From Polydactylus sextarius (Eukaryota; Chordata; Actinopteri; Polynemidae), in assembly GCA_016801845.1 (NCBI GenBank), contig CM028923.1:13498679-13562678 (forward strand): a stretch of DNA of 64,000 nt, given 5' to 3'. This document shows, in pieces, positions 51,301 to 61,203 of the stretch. Both the position numbers and the translations under genes were made by a program. Each line of letters opens with the position of its first letter. Position 1 is the first letter of the stretch. The notes under the pieces are model-generated. The model saw only the letters and a program-made list of their open reading frames with translations, ran no database searches and had not been told where the DNA came from.

Positions 51301-54300
51301 TGCTGGATACTGCTATGGATCAGTAAGCTTTCTGAAAACGGACCAAATTACACACATCATGACGGATGAAAGGCGGATGCATGTCCTGCATAGAGCATAA
51401 ATGGGACTAAATGCTAACATTATATCTCCTGATTTTGATTGATTTTAAGAATTCCTCTTTTGCTTGAAGTGTGATTAATTGAGATAGAAAACAATAACTG
51501 ATTGTCAGCTAAAAGCTGCTAGAGCGTTCTTTAAACCTTAGAAAAACTTCACACGTGGGTCATAGTTCACCCATTAGTCAAACAAAATGACTATTTAAGT
51601 ACTTATAAGCTTTAAAATTTTAACAATATTGTTCAGTTTTACTATTGGCTGCCAAGTGATTAGGCACAACAAGCTAAAGCTAATGCTGTATAATATAACA
51701 ATAATTTATACTTTTTAGACTTATCACAATTATGAGGGAGCATTTCTATGTTCACTCTGCCTTCAATAGAGTCACCCAGTGAGTTTTCCCTTCTCTGCCA
51801 GCTCTGTCTTTTACTTCATCTGTGATTCCTCGGCTGATCTCTCCTGTCACTGTAGATGTTCGTGAGAGACCAGTCACTTCGCGGTGCGAGCAGGCAGGCT
51901 GCATCTCAAACAGGCAAACTCCCAGACTCCAGGTGGTCCACATGTTTCACTCATACAAATGATGATGGACGAAAAAAAGATGTGGTCTGTCATGAGCAGA
52001 CTGAAAGAAACTGGGACTGTAGCTCCCTCTGTAGGCAACAGACAGGATGTATTTCTGAAGTCGAGGAGAACTGAAGTCTAAGGTGATAATTCAAAAGCTT
52101 TATACAAGGTGACGGACTGAGTTAATGGCTGCCATGCTGGATAGCAGCAGCATCCAAGCATTTACAGACCTACAAGTCTTTTCTTAATCTACTTGAGATG
52201 TGGCTTTTTTTTCGACTGACAGATCACAGCAGCGACAGAAAAACAATTGTTTACAATTCCCCATCAGGCTCACTAGACATAAAGAGGCTGAAGAGCACAG
52301 AAGACAGCTGGCTGCTCGCCTCATGCAGAGCTCCGGCTGGGCGGGACATCGATCAATGCATGGCCACCCTCCTCACACAACCACCAAATCTGTGATTATC
52401 GGTGCACGTCTATGTGGGAAACTGTGTCTGTTCAGTTTTGGAGTGTGACAACAATATGGAACAAAATAAACAAGTCTTCATGTGCAGGATCTAGTCTAAA
52501 CACTGACTGTTTTCAAGTGACTTTGCTCATTTTGAACAGTGTTTTTCTTATGTCCGTCACATCTGTAGTTTGTCAAATTTCTGGCCTGGAAACTGGTTGA
52601 CAGTTTCCTGACAGCCACCAGAAAGATAATGACGAGGAGACAAACAGGATAAAATTAATTATATTCAGTTTTCTTCACATCAAAAGTAGCTTGCATGAGT
52701 AATTCTACATATTTCCTCTAAACCTAAACTACACTGGGTCTGCTATAGAGGAGGAAATACACAGTCCCAGGTAAAAAGGACAACTGTAATTTTGGTGAAG
52801 TGGCTACACTCAGGGGAACATTTCCGAACAAGGCAGAGGCAGCAGCCCTGCTCTGTGGCATTTGCACTGACCCTTCTGGTCCTCTGGAGAAGTGCCCTTT
52901 ATAAAGAGATGCTGGGGGTGTGTGTGGTGTGTGTATGTGTGGAGAAGCACAGTGAACTGTGACAGAATACCAAATATGTCCAGGAGTGCCACCTCCTGAC
53001 CCCCTGCAGCTCTATGGGGTGCTGGTTTGCCTGAGGGGAAACAGCAGGAGGTGCTCTGCTTCTTCCTCATCCTGTATCAAGGCACTGGTGTTATAACAGT
53101 GATGAAAACTCAGTACACTGATGTGCTGTCTCTAACTGATACTGACTGACATCTAACTCAGACATAAACATGTGGCCCTCGCAGTGGTGTAGATGTTAGT
53201 CTTATGCAATTGTAGATGGTAAAAGTTTGACCTGTAAGATTATTCATCAAATATATATAGATCCATCCAACAGTTGTTGAGCTATCTCACGATGAAACTA
53301 AAATGTCAACCTTGTCATGTAGACCCAACCAATCAACAGTCTGCTAACTGGCCAAAATTAACTCCAGATACCAACAAAATGTTGTATTTAATGTTCATTT
53401 AAAGCTACCTTACATTTAAAGAGCCATTTTAGATGGCATTTTTGAGTAATCCATGTGTGCTCATTGACTGTTAATCCATTTAAACCACCTTACAGTTGTA
53501 GCTTTGTTTAAACCACAGAAGTCCCAACCAATCAAAGTCCATGTGTCTTAAATGTAACAATGCAATCAAACCATGTACGCCCACAGCTGATTGTATCATT
53601 AAAAGTTACACATATATGTCTCTAGTTTGTGTCCGAAGTCAAGTTGAAACCATCTTATCAACTGTACTGAAAAAGTGGACAGAATTTGTCTTACCTGAGC
53701 TAGCATGTTCCTGCGGTCGGCGTCCCTGTACAGAGGCAGGTACTTGTGTAGGACCCGCAGAGTGTGTTGTTTAAAGATGGCTGTAATATACACCGTGCTC
53801 TCCACTGCAGACACAGGCTTACTGAACACTCCATACACAAAGATCACCCCCTCTTCTGAGGTCGTACCTGCAGGGGAGAAGACAGAGTTAGTCCAAACAA
53901 GCAGGAACACCTCAGTGTTGCCTGTAGCATCGCTGTTACTCACACAAACTGCTGTACTGTGTGATCATCTGTAAGGCTGGGGATCCTTCCTCAACATGTC
54001 TTACTTCTGTGTGAGACTGGGCGACTTTACAACAGATTTCACACTGACTGCTTAGTTTCCAAGACAGTGTACAGTACTGCTTTATTTTCTTCCAGCTAGT
54101 ATGATCTTTCTTTCTTCCAGTATGATCATGGGAATTTCTGCATCAAATTGTGTTTCAACAAGAAACAAAGAGTCATACAGGAAGTGCAACTGCTACATCC
54201 ATCACAAAGTTTTAAGAAGTAATAACCAATATCCATCTAAGCAGTGGTGATGTATTGACTTAGATCTTTTACTGAAGTAAAATGTCTGTGTTACAGACAT

Positions 54301-57300
54301 TTAGATCTTTAAGTGAAGTAAAAATAGAGATATGTCGTGTCTTGGTTACAGGCAGAACGTTATTGTTATGTAATCCTGTCTGGAACAATGTCCCTGTGTC
54401 AAAAACTAGTCTTATAAATGTTTAAATGTTCTTTTAATAACTTGAAGATTGTCTCAGATTCTGCAATTTCATTTTTCTTGGGAATCACTTTTCACATTTA
54501 AAGTCACATTTACAGCTGGTGCTACTGATACGTTACTAACTGGTACCAGAAAGACAGACAGCATTTCACCTGTATTTGTCTCCCTTCACTGGCTGGTCGA
54601 CTACATGATTGAGTTTAAGGCTCTTTTTAAGGCTTTTGACTGGCCTTATGGGTGTTTTCTCTCATATTTTTAATGGTTCATTGCCAATGTATGTTATTGG
54701 TTAGCTCCGGTGGTTTTAATGTACTTAATAACTAAACTTGACCTGCTTTAATAAAGGAGAAGTTTAACATTTTCAATTAGTGAACTTAAAAACGCTAATA
54801 GGCAAATTTAGTGGAGTCAACCTTTTCACCCTGTCTTCAGGGTTTATGCTAATTTAAGCTAAGCTTTAGCCTTATAGTCAACAAACAGATACAAGTGTTG
54901 TATTGATTTTCTCTCATAACTCAACAGAAAGCAAATTAACATCTGAAAACATCGACTAACTCCTTCCTTATTTCTGTTGACATTATCTTTAATGGTCTGT
55001 ATTACTAAATAAGGAGCCTCTGATTCAGGGTTCACACTTTACTTTTACCCTGGGGTCCTTAAGTGATTTAATCAGGCCTTGACTGTTGGACAACGAACCC
55101 ATGCTGCCCGCTACTATAAAAGCTTCTAGCTTGTTTTCTTAATTTACCTCAAAACATCACAATGCATTGTTTTTTACAAGCTCATTATAGATTTTGTGTA
55201 GTAATCTGATTCTACATGGACAAAAGCAGCTATAAGTTAAATATAATAGTATAAACAGTGTAGTATTTCTCTCTGAAATGTTGAGTGGAAGTGTAAAGCA
55301 GCAGAAAATTAAAATAGCTGAAGTGTCTCACTGTAGATTACTCAACTATGGCATCAGACTCAATCACTTCCACTACTGTTCTTACCCAACAGCAATGGCT
55401 TCTCTTTCTGCCAGTGGCCTTTCTGGAAGGCAGTGACCGACTGTTCTTTTATTAACTCTCCGTCAATGTACGGACCCCACGTCTGAAACACCTCCAGAAA
55501 CCTGAACGGGTTGACAATCTTGGAACCTGGGGTCAAAAACACTCCTGTTAGATTAACAACGCAGTCAGATGTTTTTATGACACAGAGCAGTGAGCTTGAA
55601 CATTCAGAACAGAGATCCAAGAGAGAGCGAGATGGAGTTAAACCTGAATAGTACTAAAACTGCTTCTGATTAGATTTTCTTTAAGCTAGCAGAGAAGAAA
55701 TGTGTCTTTTCCTTCTTGAGGTTTTTGGCCTGAATGTGAGTTTAGACAAGTGGAAAACAGCAGCTGACGACACAATCAGTGAGTCGGTGATACTGATCGA
55801 TAACTCTGTCAGCGCTGGAGATATATTACAGTCATTTTGTGCTGTGAGGCAGTAAAATCCCTCTAATTGCCCCTTTAGAGGCTCTGTGCTCCTTTGTTTG
55901 CATGATTTTGTTTTCCAGTATGCCACGACTGTGGACAGAAATAATGTTTTTCATCATCTTTTGCAGATAAACATACTACATCCTCGCCCTCTTATATAAG
56001 TGTGTGGGCAGCCTGAGAGTTGCTCTAAATTTGGGGAAGCGTGGGCCGGCGTTTGTAGAAGCCTACTTGTTTTCATCTGGGCGGCCAGGACTGCCTGCGG
56101 GGAGAGAGACAGCAGGCAGACGATGTCGCTCACAGAGCAGTTGGTCTGTTTGGCAAACTCCTTTCCCAGCTTCAAGGCGTCGTGTCTGACACAGAGAGAG
56201 AGAGGCGCCGAAAAACAAAATTATACTTCAGACTGATGTTTGCTCCAAACACGCAGGGTTCATCACAGAAGTCTAGGGTTGGGGCGAATGATGAATACAT
56301 CATATTTTTTTCCAACCCGAGGCAGCAAAGGATTAGAAACAAATCAAGAATCAATATCAACCCTCAGCTGACAGTTTTGCACCTGGTCTTCAGGGGGATG
56401 GAGAAGGGCAGACTCTGCAGAACAGCTTGTTTAAACAGAGGTTTGCTGCTCTGGATCATCAGGTGGAGACTCACTGACTGAGCACCTGCACTCTCTCCGA
56501 ATATTGTCACCTGAAAAATAACACAACAGAGCGGGCTTCCTGTTAAAACACAAAGACTTTACAACAACAAGTATTCAAGGAGTTTTCAACAAACTTGTTG
56601 ATTTTTTGAACTCAACTTATTGGTTGTTTGAGATCTGAATTCTTTGAATCTCTATTTTACCATATGAGTTCAAATTAGAAACAAAATTATCTAAGCCAGT
56701 AGTGATGTTACTGCAGTTTCTGGTTAAACAAAACCAATCTAACTTCTCAACAAAAAGATCTGCCTCTGTGGTAATTGTGTTTATGATGTCGTCAAACATA
56801 CTTTGATATAGACAACTTCCCTGTTGTGTTACATTCTAGCCCATCAGTCTCAAACTCAATAATAAAAGTACATTTTATTTAAAGGTGCCTTTCTAGCACC
56901 CAAGGACACCATACAAAAATGAAAGACAAACCATAAAGTACACAAGATTAAAAAACAAGTTACAATTAAAAATTAAAAATTTGACAGTACAGTGATTATA
57001 GTTATACTTCTTATCTGCTTATCCAGAAGGAAGCAGACCAAGCAACATGAACCAGGTCTACATTTCACCAGCAATGCTTTCCAGTTCTTCATAAAGGATT
57101 CAAAGTGTTCCCAGGCTGGATGAGATATTTAATCTCTCCAGCATGTTGTGGATCTACCTTGAGGTCTCTTAGCAGTTGGACGTGCTCAGAGAATCTCCAA
57201 CTTGAGGTTTTCACCCTAACTTAAAGGGAGTAATCCAGTAATCCATGACTTTCTGGGCATGAACCATGGCTTCCAATTTGTGACTCATGGTACGGTTCTG

Positions 57301-59872
57301 TTCTGTATTGTTGACCTGTGTGTACCTGCGAGTGTCTCTTTGCTTACTTTGCTGGGATCTCCTCCAAACACAGCGATGTTTCGTTGGACCCAAACAAAAG
57401 CTGCCTGCTGGTCCAAGATCCCATAATTTCCTCCAGCAGAGGTGTGAGGATCTTTGCCCGACACGAGGAACCCAAATGCACCTTAAATCACGCAGCAATT
57501 TCACATGAGATCAGTAAAGAAACAAGCACGTAATTGACTCCAGCAAGACATTCATTTCTTCCAAGTTTGAAAAATTAGTGTTAAAAGATCATGGATACTG
57601 TTTTCAGTCATGAAGGAAGTAAGTAAGTAATTACCAACAAGTTTGGTCATTAAAGTAATGACGCACACATTATCCAATCACACGCACACAGACACACATG
57701 CAGTTAACTATAAACGCTCCTTTATTTTAACTAAGTGATTAATGTCTTCCATGAGATGCCTCCTTACTACCTTTACCAGGCCCCTGTTTCTCTGTGCAGG
57801 TCCATTATTACAGAAGAATACTACCTAAAGTTTTTCTTACCCAGTCGGTACTCCATGCTTACAACAACAGTGTGGGTGAAGTTACTGATGAATCGTCCAT
57901 CATACAGCGGCTTGGAGGCAGAGCCGGCGATAAAGTCCCCGCCATGGATCCACACCATGACAGGCAGGGGGCTCCTCAGAGGGGAGCTGAAGTTTACATC
58001 CAGAGGGACGAAGATGTTGAGGTAGAGACAGTCCTCACTGACCTGGTTGGGACATTAGACAATACATCAGTTTTTACTCAGTTAATAAGAAAACAACGTT
58101 GATTATTTTTTGTAGGGGCACAGGTACCAAGTAGAAAATGTAATTTCTGAAAAAATAGAAGCAGGATTTCAGGCTGTTTTAAAGAAAGTGCGTGGGCCCA
58201 AACTCCAGGTAATCCACCAACCAAATGATTGATGATGATTGATTTCTGATGATCTCTGTTAATGTTTGTGGAGTCATTGTTAAGCAGAAGCAATGATAAT
58301 AAGGAGAGAATCACTGAGGTACCCACCAAACAAGACACATTAACACAAAAACTATAGTCAATGTTGCTGATATTTCTTCTCATTGAGCACCAGGAGACTT
58401 TGTTGAAGACCTACATGTGTCATTAATGTATCTAAAGTGTAAAATGACTGATATGTGTCAGTTTTAAAAGTGACAACTTTCCTGTATTTGCTCCAGAGTG
58501 TTAGAGGTCAGTTAACATTGGAGTCTATGGGGCAGTTGAGGGGAGTTTGCCGTTGTTCAATCACTGACAGTTCAAAAACCTAAGTCCTATCAATGAAGTC
58601 GTCACACTGTGTGAAACAACACAAATGTATCTACAATTCAACATATGGACTGTTTATGAGAAGTGAATGATGTGACAGCTACAAGAGATAAAGTGAAAAA
58701 ATGTTGAAAAGAAAAACAGCTGAAGACAAACACATACAATATAAACTCATCATAGATTTGAATTGATTTTACAGCAGTTTAACCAATGATATCATAACAT
58801 TTTAGTGAGCTGTATATTTTAAAACTTAAAGGGAAAAAACTAAGACATGGTAAATATTTTATACACTAACAGCATTTAAATTAAATTTTCCTCTTCTTTT
58901 AGTCCAACAAAGGTCATGAAACAGCACTTGTATCATATAATGGAGAGCTTGTGCTCTTGCCACAACTCTCTGTATTCTTGGCTATTTCTTGGCTCCAGCC
59001 CTGCAGGGAGACAATAGTGAGCATGTGACCTGAGCTACACAATGGAAGCAAACCAGAGAAAGAAAAACACGTTTTTTGGTTTAGTCTGGGTCAGCACTTT
59101 TCATTGGAATCAATAGGAGCCACAATCTAGTTCTTACAATACATCTGCAACCTAGTGTTGTCCACTATCAACAAGATTTATGTATCCACTGAAAGATTAC
59201 ATAACCTGAGCTCTAACACTGACCTTTTTTCATCAGTAACAAATGTTATCTTTAATGTTCGTGATCTAGAGGGAAAATTTCATTGTACTGTATTGTACCA
59301 AAACTACAAACATATTATTACATCCTGAAGTTGAATATCAAGACAACATGCAAGACAAATAGCTCAAAAGTTGTGTTGTTCCTTACTATCCGAGGACACT
59401 CCTCTGCGATCGGTCCAGTGCAGGCCTGCATGCACGCCGCCCGAGGGAAGGAGGCATCATAAACCCCAGGCCAGGAACTCACTGGTCTGGGGGGCTTCCA
59501 GCGGTAAGCCCCCACCGGGGGGTCTGCATACGGCATCCCATAGAATACATGGGCCTTATCCACTGTTATCCCCTTGATCAGGCCATCTTTAGTTAACACC
59601 ATAGGTCCAGGAGCCCCATTTGTATCCTGATTGACTGGCTTGTCCTTGGTTTTCTCTGTGATTGAGCGAACCTCCAGGCGTCCCAGCTCCTTGAGGGAGT
59701 TTATCTCAAAGTGTCGTTTGGTGATGAACGGCTTGTCTCTCACCAACAGCCCGGGGTATATACTTCTCAGAAAGCTGACAAGGTCGATGTCATCATCATT
59801 TTTCGTCTCCTCTCCTGAGACTAGTGCTAAACTTAGCGTGCACAGCAGCAGCAAACAGTGCCAGCTCTCCAT
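44905..59872 (-). CDS. Secreted type-B carboxylesterase, cAMP-regulated D2 / crystal protein-like (8 exons)
   Basis: Eight exons (59387-59872, 57841-58042, 57348-57481, 56383-56510, 56067-56185, 55386-55526, 53695-53867, 44905-45357) join in phase through GT-AG introns into 611 residues, a normal length for the alpha/beta-hydrolase COesterase family, which hydrolyses carboxylic esters. Seen: signal peptide at about 1-20 (MESWHCLLLL start); unusual charged stretch at about 21-88; core from about 90; EDCLYLN at 165-171; oxyanion loop HGGD at 195-198; nucleophile GESAG with Ser281; acid SEEG with Glu409; His513 in CHGAELPF. The loop before Cys166 has no tryptophan, so it is unlikely to be a cholinesterase. 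Two sequons (Asn179, Asn216) fit secretion. There is no C-terminal membrane anchor. The ATG at 59872 is the first in-frame ATG after an upstream stop and has A at -3 and G at +4. Subfamily naming is from memory of fish annotations; substrate is unknown. Confidence 0.93.
47960..48170 (+). repeat. Dispersed repeat, partner of the 11.7-kb copy
   Basis: It reads GGAAATGAGGTAAC, GGACCAATCAGAGCC, TGCGGTCTCC, GACGGATAGTTAAAAA and TTGGGGAAG. It contains a short inverted pair (CGTCGTTTCGACG) lacking in the 11.7-kb copy. Upstream sequence (47720-47830) may belong to the same element. Confidence 0.7.
48641..48843 (+). mobile_element. tRNA-derived SINE
   Basis: The head contains an RNA polymerase III box A (TAGCAAAGTGG, 48648-48658) and a decayed box B region near 48692-48710. 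It is followed by the body typical of teleost SINEs (CTGCATGTCATTCCC, then CTTTCTTGTCTATCTTC) and an A/T-rich tail. It lies inside the last esterase intron, opposite to the gene's direction. Confidence 0.7.
49160..49370 (+). repeat. Local duplication in the last esterase intron, copy 1
   Basis: 'CTCTGGAGAAGTGCCCTTTA', 'AAGAGATG', a TG run, 'GTGAACTGTGAC', 'GTGTCACCTTCTGGCCC' and 'GTTTCCCTGCACTTTGC' recur in order 3.7 kb away at 52870-53050. It is non-coding. Confidence 0.65.
50915..51407. mobile_element. Non-autonomous DNA transposon (MITE), PIF/Harbinger-like by target site
   Basis: Ends are inverted repeats: left CCCATTTATGCTCTATGCA and, reading inward from the right, CCCATTTATGCTCTATGCA. 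The element is flanked by TAA on both sides (50912-50914 and 51408-51410), a 3-bp duplication as made by PIF/Harbinger transposases. It spans 493 bp with no long ORF, so it must have been moved in trans. The near-identical ends suggest modest age. The superfamily rests on the 3-bp duplication alone. Confidence 0.75.
52850..53060 (+). repeat. Local duplication in the last esterase intron, copy 2
   Basis: The same ordered words as at 49160-49370: 'CTCTGGAGAAGTGCCCTTTA', 'AAGAGATG', a TG run, 'GTGAACTGTGAC', 'GTGCCACCTCCTGACCC'. It lies about 0.6 kb downstream (plus sense) of a stretch with no recognisable content. Confidence 0.65.
53695..53867 (-). CDS. Esterase exon 7: catalytic acid
   Basis: Completes Gly404 and encodes 405-461. 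GTTSEEGVIFVYG contains Glu409 (codon 53851-53853), the triad acid by alignment with the conserved 'xEG' motif. Basic and aromatic helices follow (KYLPLYRDADRR). The donor CAG|GTAAGA is strong, phase 0, and opens the 8337-bp last intron. Confidence 0.91.
54530..54672 (+). mobile_element. LINE ORF2 C-terminal fragment in esterase intron 6
   Basis: Translation gives LLTGTRKTDSISPVF, VSLHWL, IEFKALFKAF, which matches the conserved stretch after the RT domain of fish LINEs (TxxRxxDHISPVLASLHWLP). It lies antisense to the esterase in the intron between exons 6 and 7. Confidence 0.7.
55386..55526 (-). CDS. Esterase exon 6: helical/lid region
   Basis: Completes Ser357, encodes 358-403 and the first base of Gly404. 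NPFRFLEVFQTWGPYIDGE matches the 'W.P.IDG' block that precedes the catalytic acid in this family. KPLLLG leads into the acid-bearing exon. Both junctions are consensus (CCCCAG acceptor, G|GTAAGA donor). Confidence 0.9.
56067..56185 (-). CDS. Esterase exon 5: disulfide-bearing helical segment
   Basis: Completes Arg317, encodes 318-356 and the first base of Ser357. LKLGKEFAKQTNC and DIVCLLSLS carry Cys333 and Cys340, spaced as the family's second short-loop disulfide (alternating in helices after the nucleophile elbow). The donor ACAA|GTAGGC is phase 1. Confidence 0.88.
56383..56510 (-). CDS. Esterase exon 4: nucleophile elbow GESAG
   Basis: Residues 275-316 and two bases of Arg317. VTIFGESAGAQS puts the catalytic serine at 281 (codon 56490-56492), with Ala282 as the third oxyanion-hole amide by family analogy. 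The acceptor is a normal TTTTCAG. The donor CAG|GTGCAA is weaker than the others in this gene, but it is the junction that keeps frame into exon 5. Confidence 0.9.
56995..57210 (-). mobile_element. LINE-like 3'-end fragment, copy 5 of 5, in esterase intron 3
   Basis: On the minus strand: 'GAGCACGTCCAACTGCTAAG', 'GATATTTAATC..'-like words for the RLAWE block, then 'GAAGAACTGGAAAGCATTGC' and a tail complementary to 'CTTATCTGCTTATCC'. Same orientation as the gene. Confidence 0.55.
57348..57481 (-). CDS. Esterase exon 3: core strand leading to the nucleophile
   Basis: Completes Gly230 and encodes 231-274. It contains AFGFL, AGGNYGILDQQAA and FGGDPSK, the conserved COesterase block ahead of the nucleophile elbow. 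Together with the end of exon 2 it gives the family signature EYRLGAFGFL. The donor reads AAA|GTAAGC, phase 0. A LINE-derived fragment sits in the intron that follows. Confidence 0.92.
57841..58042 (-). CDS. Esterase exon 2: EDCLYLN motif and oxyanion loop
   Basis: Residues 163-229 plus the first base of codon 230. The acceptor CAG|GTCAGT opens with VSEDCLYLNI, a COesterase signature around the conserved disulfide cysteine (166). The oxyanion-loop motif follows as WIHGGDF. The third small residue of the usual HGGG/HGGA is Asp198 (codon 57935-57937). Sequons lie at Asn179 (NFS) and Asn216 (NFT). The donor reads G|GTAAGA, phase 1. Confidence 0.93.
59387..59872 (-). CDS. Esterase exon 1: signal peptide, N-terminal extension, start of core
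   Basis: Encodes residues 1-162. A hydrophobic leader (about 1-20, ending ALVSG) is followed by an acidic run (EETKNDDDID), a Lys/Arg-rich segment, and the start of the hydrolase fold around 90 (MVLTKDGLIKG, then YGMPYADPPVG at 111-121). Cysteines 147, 151 and 159 precede the Cys166 partner in exon 2. The donor reads ATA|GTAAGG, phase 0. The hydrophobic leader immediately after the ATG supports the start choice. Earlier in-frame codons are open but contain no ATG. Confidence 0.93.
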
Positions 59873-60887
59873 GCTGCGTTTGAATACTCTTATACTTCCC
59901 CAGTCCCTACCACTCAGAACATGATTCACTTGAATTATGTCCCAGCTGAGGTACAAGAAGTGAAACCCCCACAAGCCTGCAATCCTGAAACTCGCCTCAG
60001 ACGCTACACACTTGTGATTCCAATTTGACCACTTGCTTGAGTTAGCAGACAAAAGCTGCTCTGTGTGACTGTTGAGTGCTGTCCAAGAGACCCCGAGTAG
60101 CTGGACACACACACTGTGATGCAGGGACACTAATTGAGGACAAGTCGTCTTTCCTTTGCCTAATGTAATCACATGTGGTCACACACAGAATGTAAACGGG
60201 CAAAAGTCTTATAAACGAAAAAGAGTGAGACTCCACAAGGTCCCATGTTTATTCTGTGGTGTCTGATGATTACACAGTTTACAAATATTGTAATGTGAAG
60301 AGGCCTGAATGTTTAACTTTTACAGTGAAGGGATCCGCTGGCTCTGTCATGCTTCAGGGGGATTTCATTGCTATGCTGTAGTTCACCCATCAGCTGTTGA
60401 TGAAGGATGTCTCCTTCCATATTTCACACCACAGGACCTCCAGTTGTACACCAAGCCGAAACTGGAACTTAACAAACTAGTTAATATCCTATGGGTTGGT
60501 CTAGCCAATGATTCTGAGGCTTGCTTAAGCTGGTGCGAGAAGATTCACCTAGCTCATCTGAGCGCCTGTCCTGCTTGCTGTGATGCGGCCCCTGAGCCAT
60601 TGGACATCAGCCACGTTTGTTAACAACAGCTCTCTCTCTAAATGACCTGTGCTCTTGTTGTGGTTGCTATGATAATATTCTGCAGTCTGAGTTACCACAA
60701 GGATATGTTTATATTTCAGTGAACCAGAGCAACAAGTAAGGATTAATAATACAATACAATTAATAATACAATGTCCAAAATTTCTACTTTAAATGCAGAT
60801 CTTATATTTTTATTTTAGCAAGGGCAAAGCAAACAGCTCAATAACATTTCAATTAACAAAATATTAATGAATCACCCCTAAGTCTAA
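59873..60887. other. Esterase upstream region
   Basis: About 1 kb between the esterase ATG and the poly(A) signal of the next minus-strand exon, so the esterase promoter should lie here. Apart from the TATA-like motif near 60208 I see no clear promoter. A 104-codon plus-strand open frame (60309-60623) has no splice, start-context or family support. Confidence 0.5.
60208..60215 (-). promoter_or_regulatory. Possible TATA box upstream of the esterase
   Basis: TTTATAAG on the minus strand, about 335 nt upstream of the ATG at 59872. If used, it would give a 5' UTR of roughly 300 nt. Such AT motifs are frequent by chance in this AT-rich DNA, and a 5' UTR intron cannot be excluded. Confidence 0.25.
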
Positions 60888-60893
60888 TTTATT
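60888..60893 (-). terminator. Poly(A) signal AATAAA after the unidentified terminal exon
   Basis: Minus-strand AATAAA 27 nt beyond the TAG at 60920. Its spacing supports reading 60920-61203 as a true last exon with a very short 3' UTR. Confidence 0.45.
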
Positions 60894-60919
60894 AAAATCG
60901 TTATACTCAAGAACCGATG

Positions 60920-61203
60920 CTAATGGATGGTTGTTGAAGATGTTTGGATGTGGAGATGGAGGGATTCACAGCTTGGCCTTTGCTGGAGTTCTTTAGTCCC
61001 TACTACAGCCCCGTACTTGAGGTAGGAGCCTTCGACCCCGTCCAAGGTCCCAGGGGCCCCCACCAGTCTGAACTTATCTAGCCAGGTTGAGTAATCAGCT
61101 GCCAGGGATTTGGTCAGCAGATCTTCTCTGAAGCGATGTCTTGGATGGAAGTGTTGCTCAATGAACTCCGTCTCTACTTGTTGGTGGTACAAAGAGGGGT
61201 CCT
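60920..61203 (-). CDS. Terminal exon of an unidentified protein-coding gene
   Basis: An open frame of 94 complete codons ends in TAG (60920-60922) and is preceded by a plausible acceptor (CTGCAG|AGGACC). The predicted peptide has a balanced, protein-like composition, with segments such as FIEQHFHPRHRFREDLL and WLDKFRLVGAPGTLDG and then SYLKYGAVVG. A minus-strand AATAAA lies 27 nt past the stop, which fits a last exon. I cannot assign a family; no catalytic motif or membrane segment is evident. Upstream exons would lie to the right, but I could not recognise any before the window ends. It is tail-to-head with the esterase, about 1 kb upstream of that gene's ATG. It could be a fragment of a pseudogene. 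Confidence 0.55.

Larger units (their letters stand above)
45358..53694 (-). other. Last intron of the esterase, repeat-laden (8337 bp)
   Basis: Intron between the Glu409 and His513 exons. It holds a fragment of a dispersed fish repeat (about 45490-45620), a LINE 3'-tail-like piece ending 'CATCTATAGTGCTTATCC' (about 45935-45985), a long poly-T (46120-46138), a repeat shared with 11.7 kb (47960-48170), a SINE (48641-48843), a 493-bp inverted-repeat element (50915-51407) and two copies of a local duplication (49160-49370, 52850-53060). No extra esterase exon or other coding exon was recognised. Confidence 0.8.

Noticed and set aside
44905..59872. Identification as acetyl- or butyrylcholinesterase
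   Set aside because: There is no tryptophan in the loop before Cys166 where the choline-binding Trp lies, and no cholinesterase C-terminal tail.
59873..60172. In-frame extension of the esterase by 100 codons upstream of the ATG
   Set aside because: The extension begins at a GTG and contains no ATG. The signal peptide follows the ATG at 59872 directly, which has a good start context.
60309..60623. 104-codon plus-strand frame upstream of the esterase
   Set aside because: No family resemblance, poor start context and no splice support.
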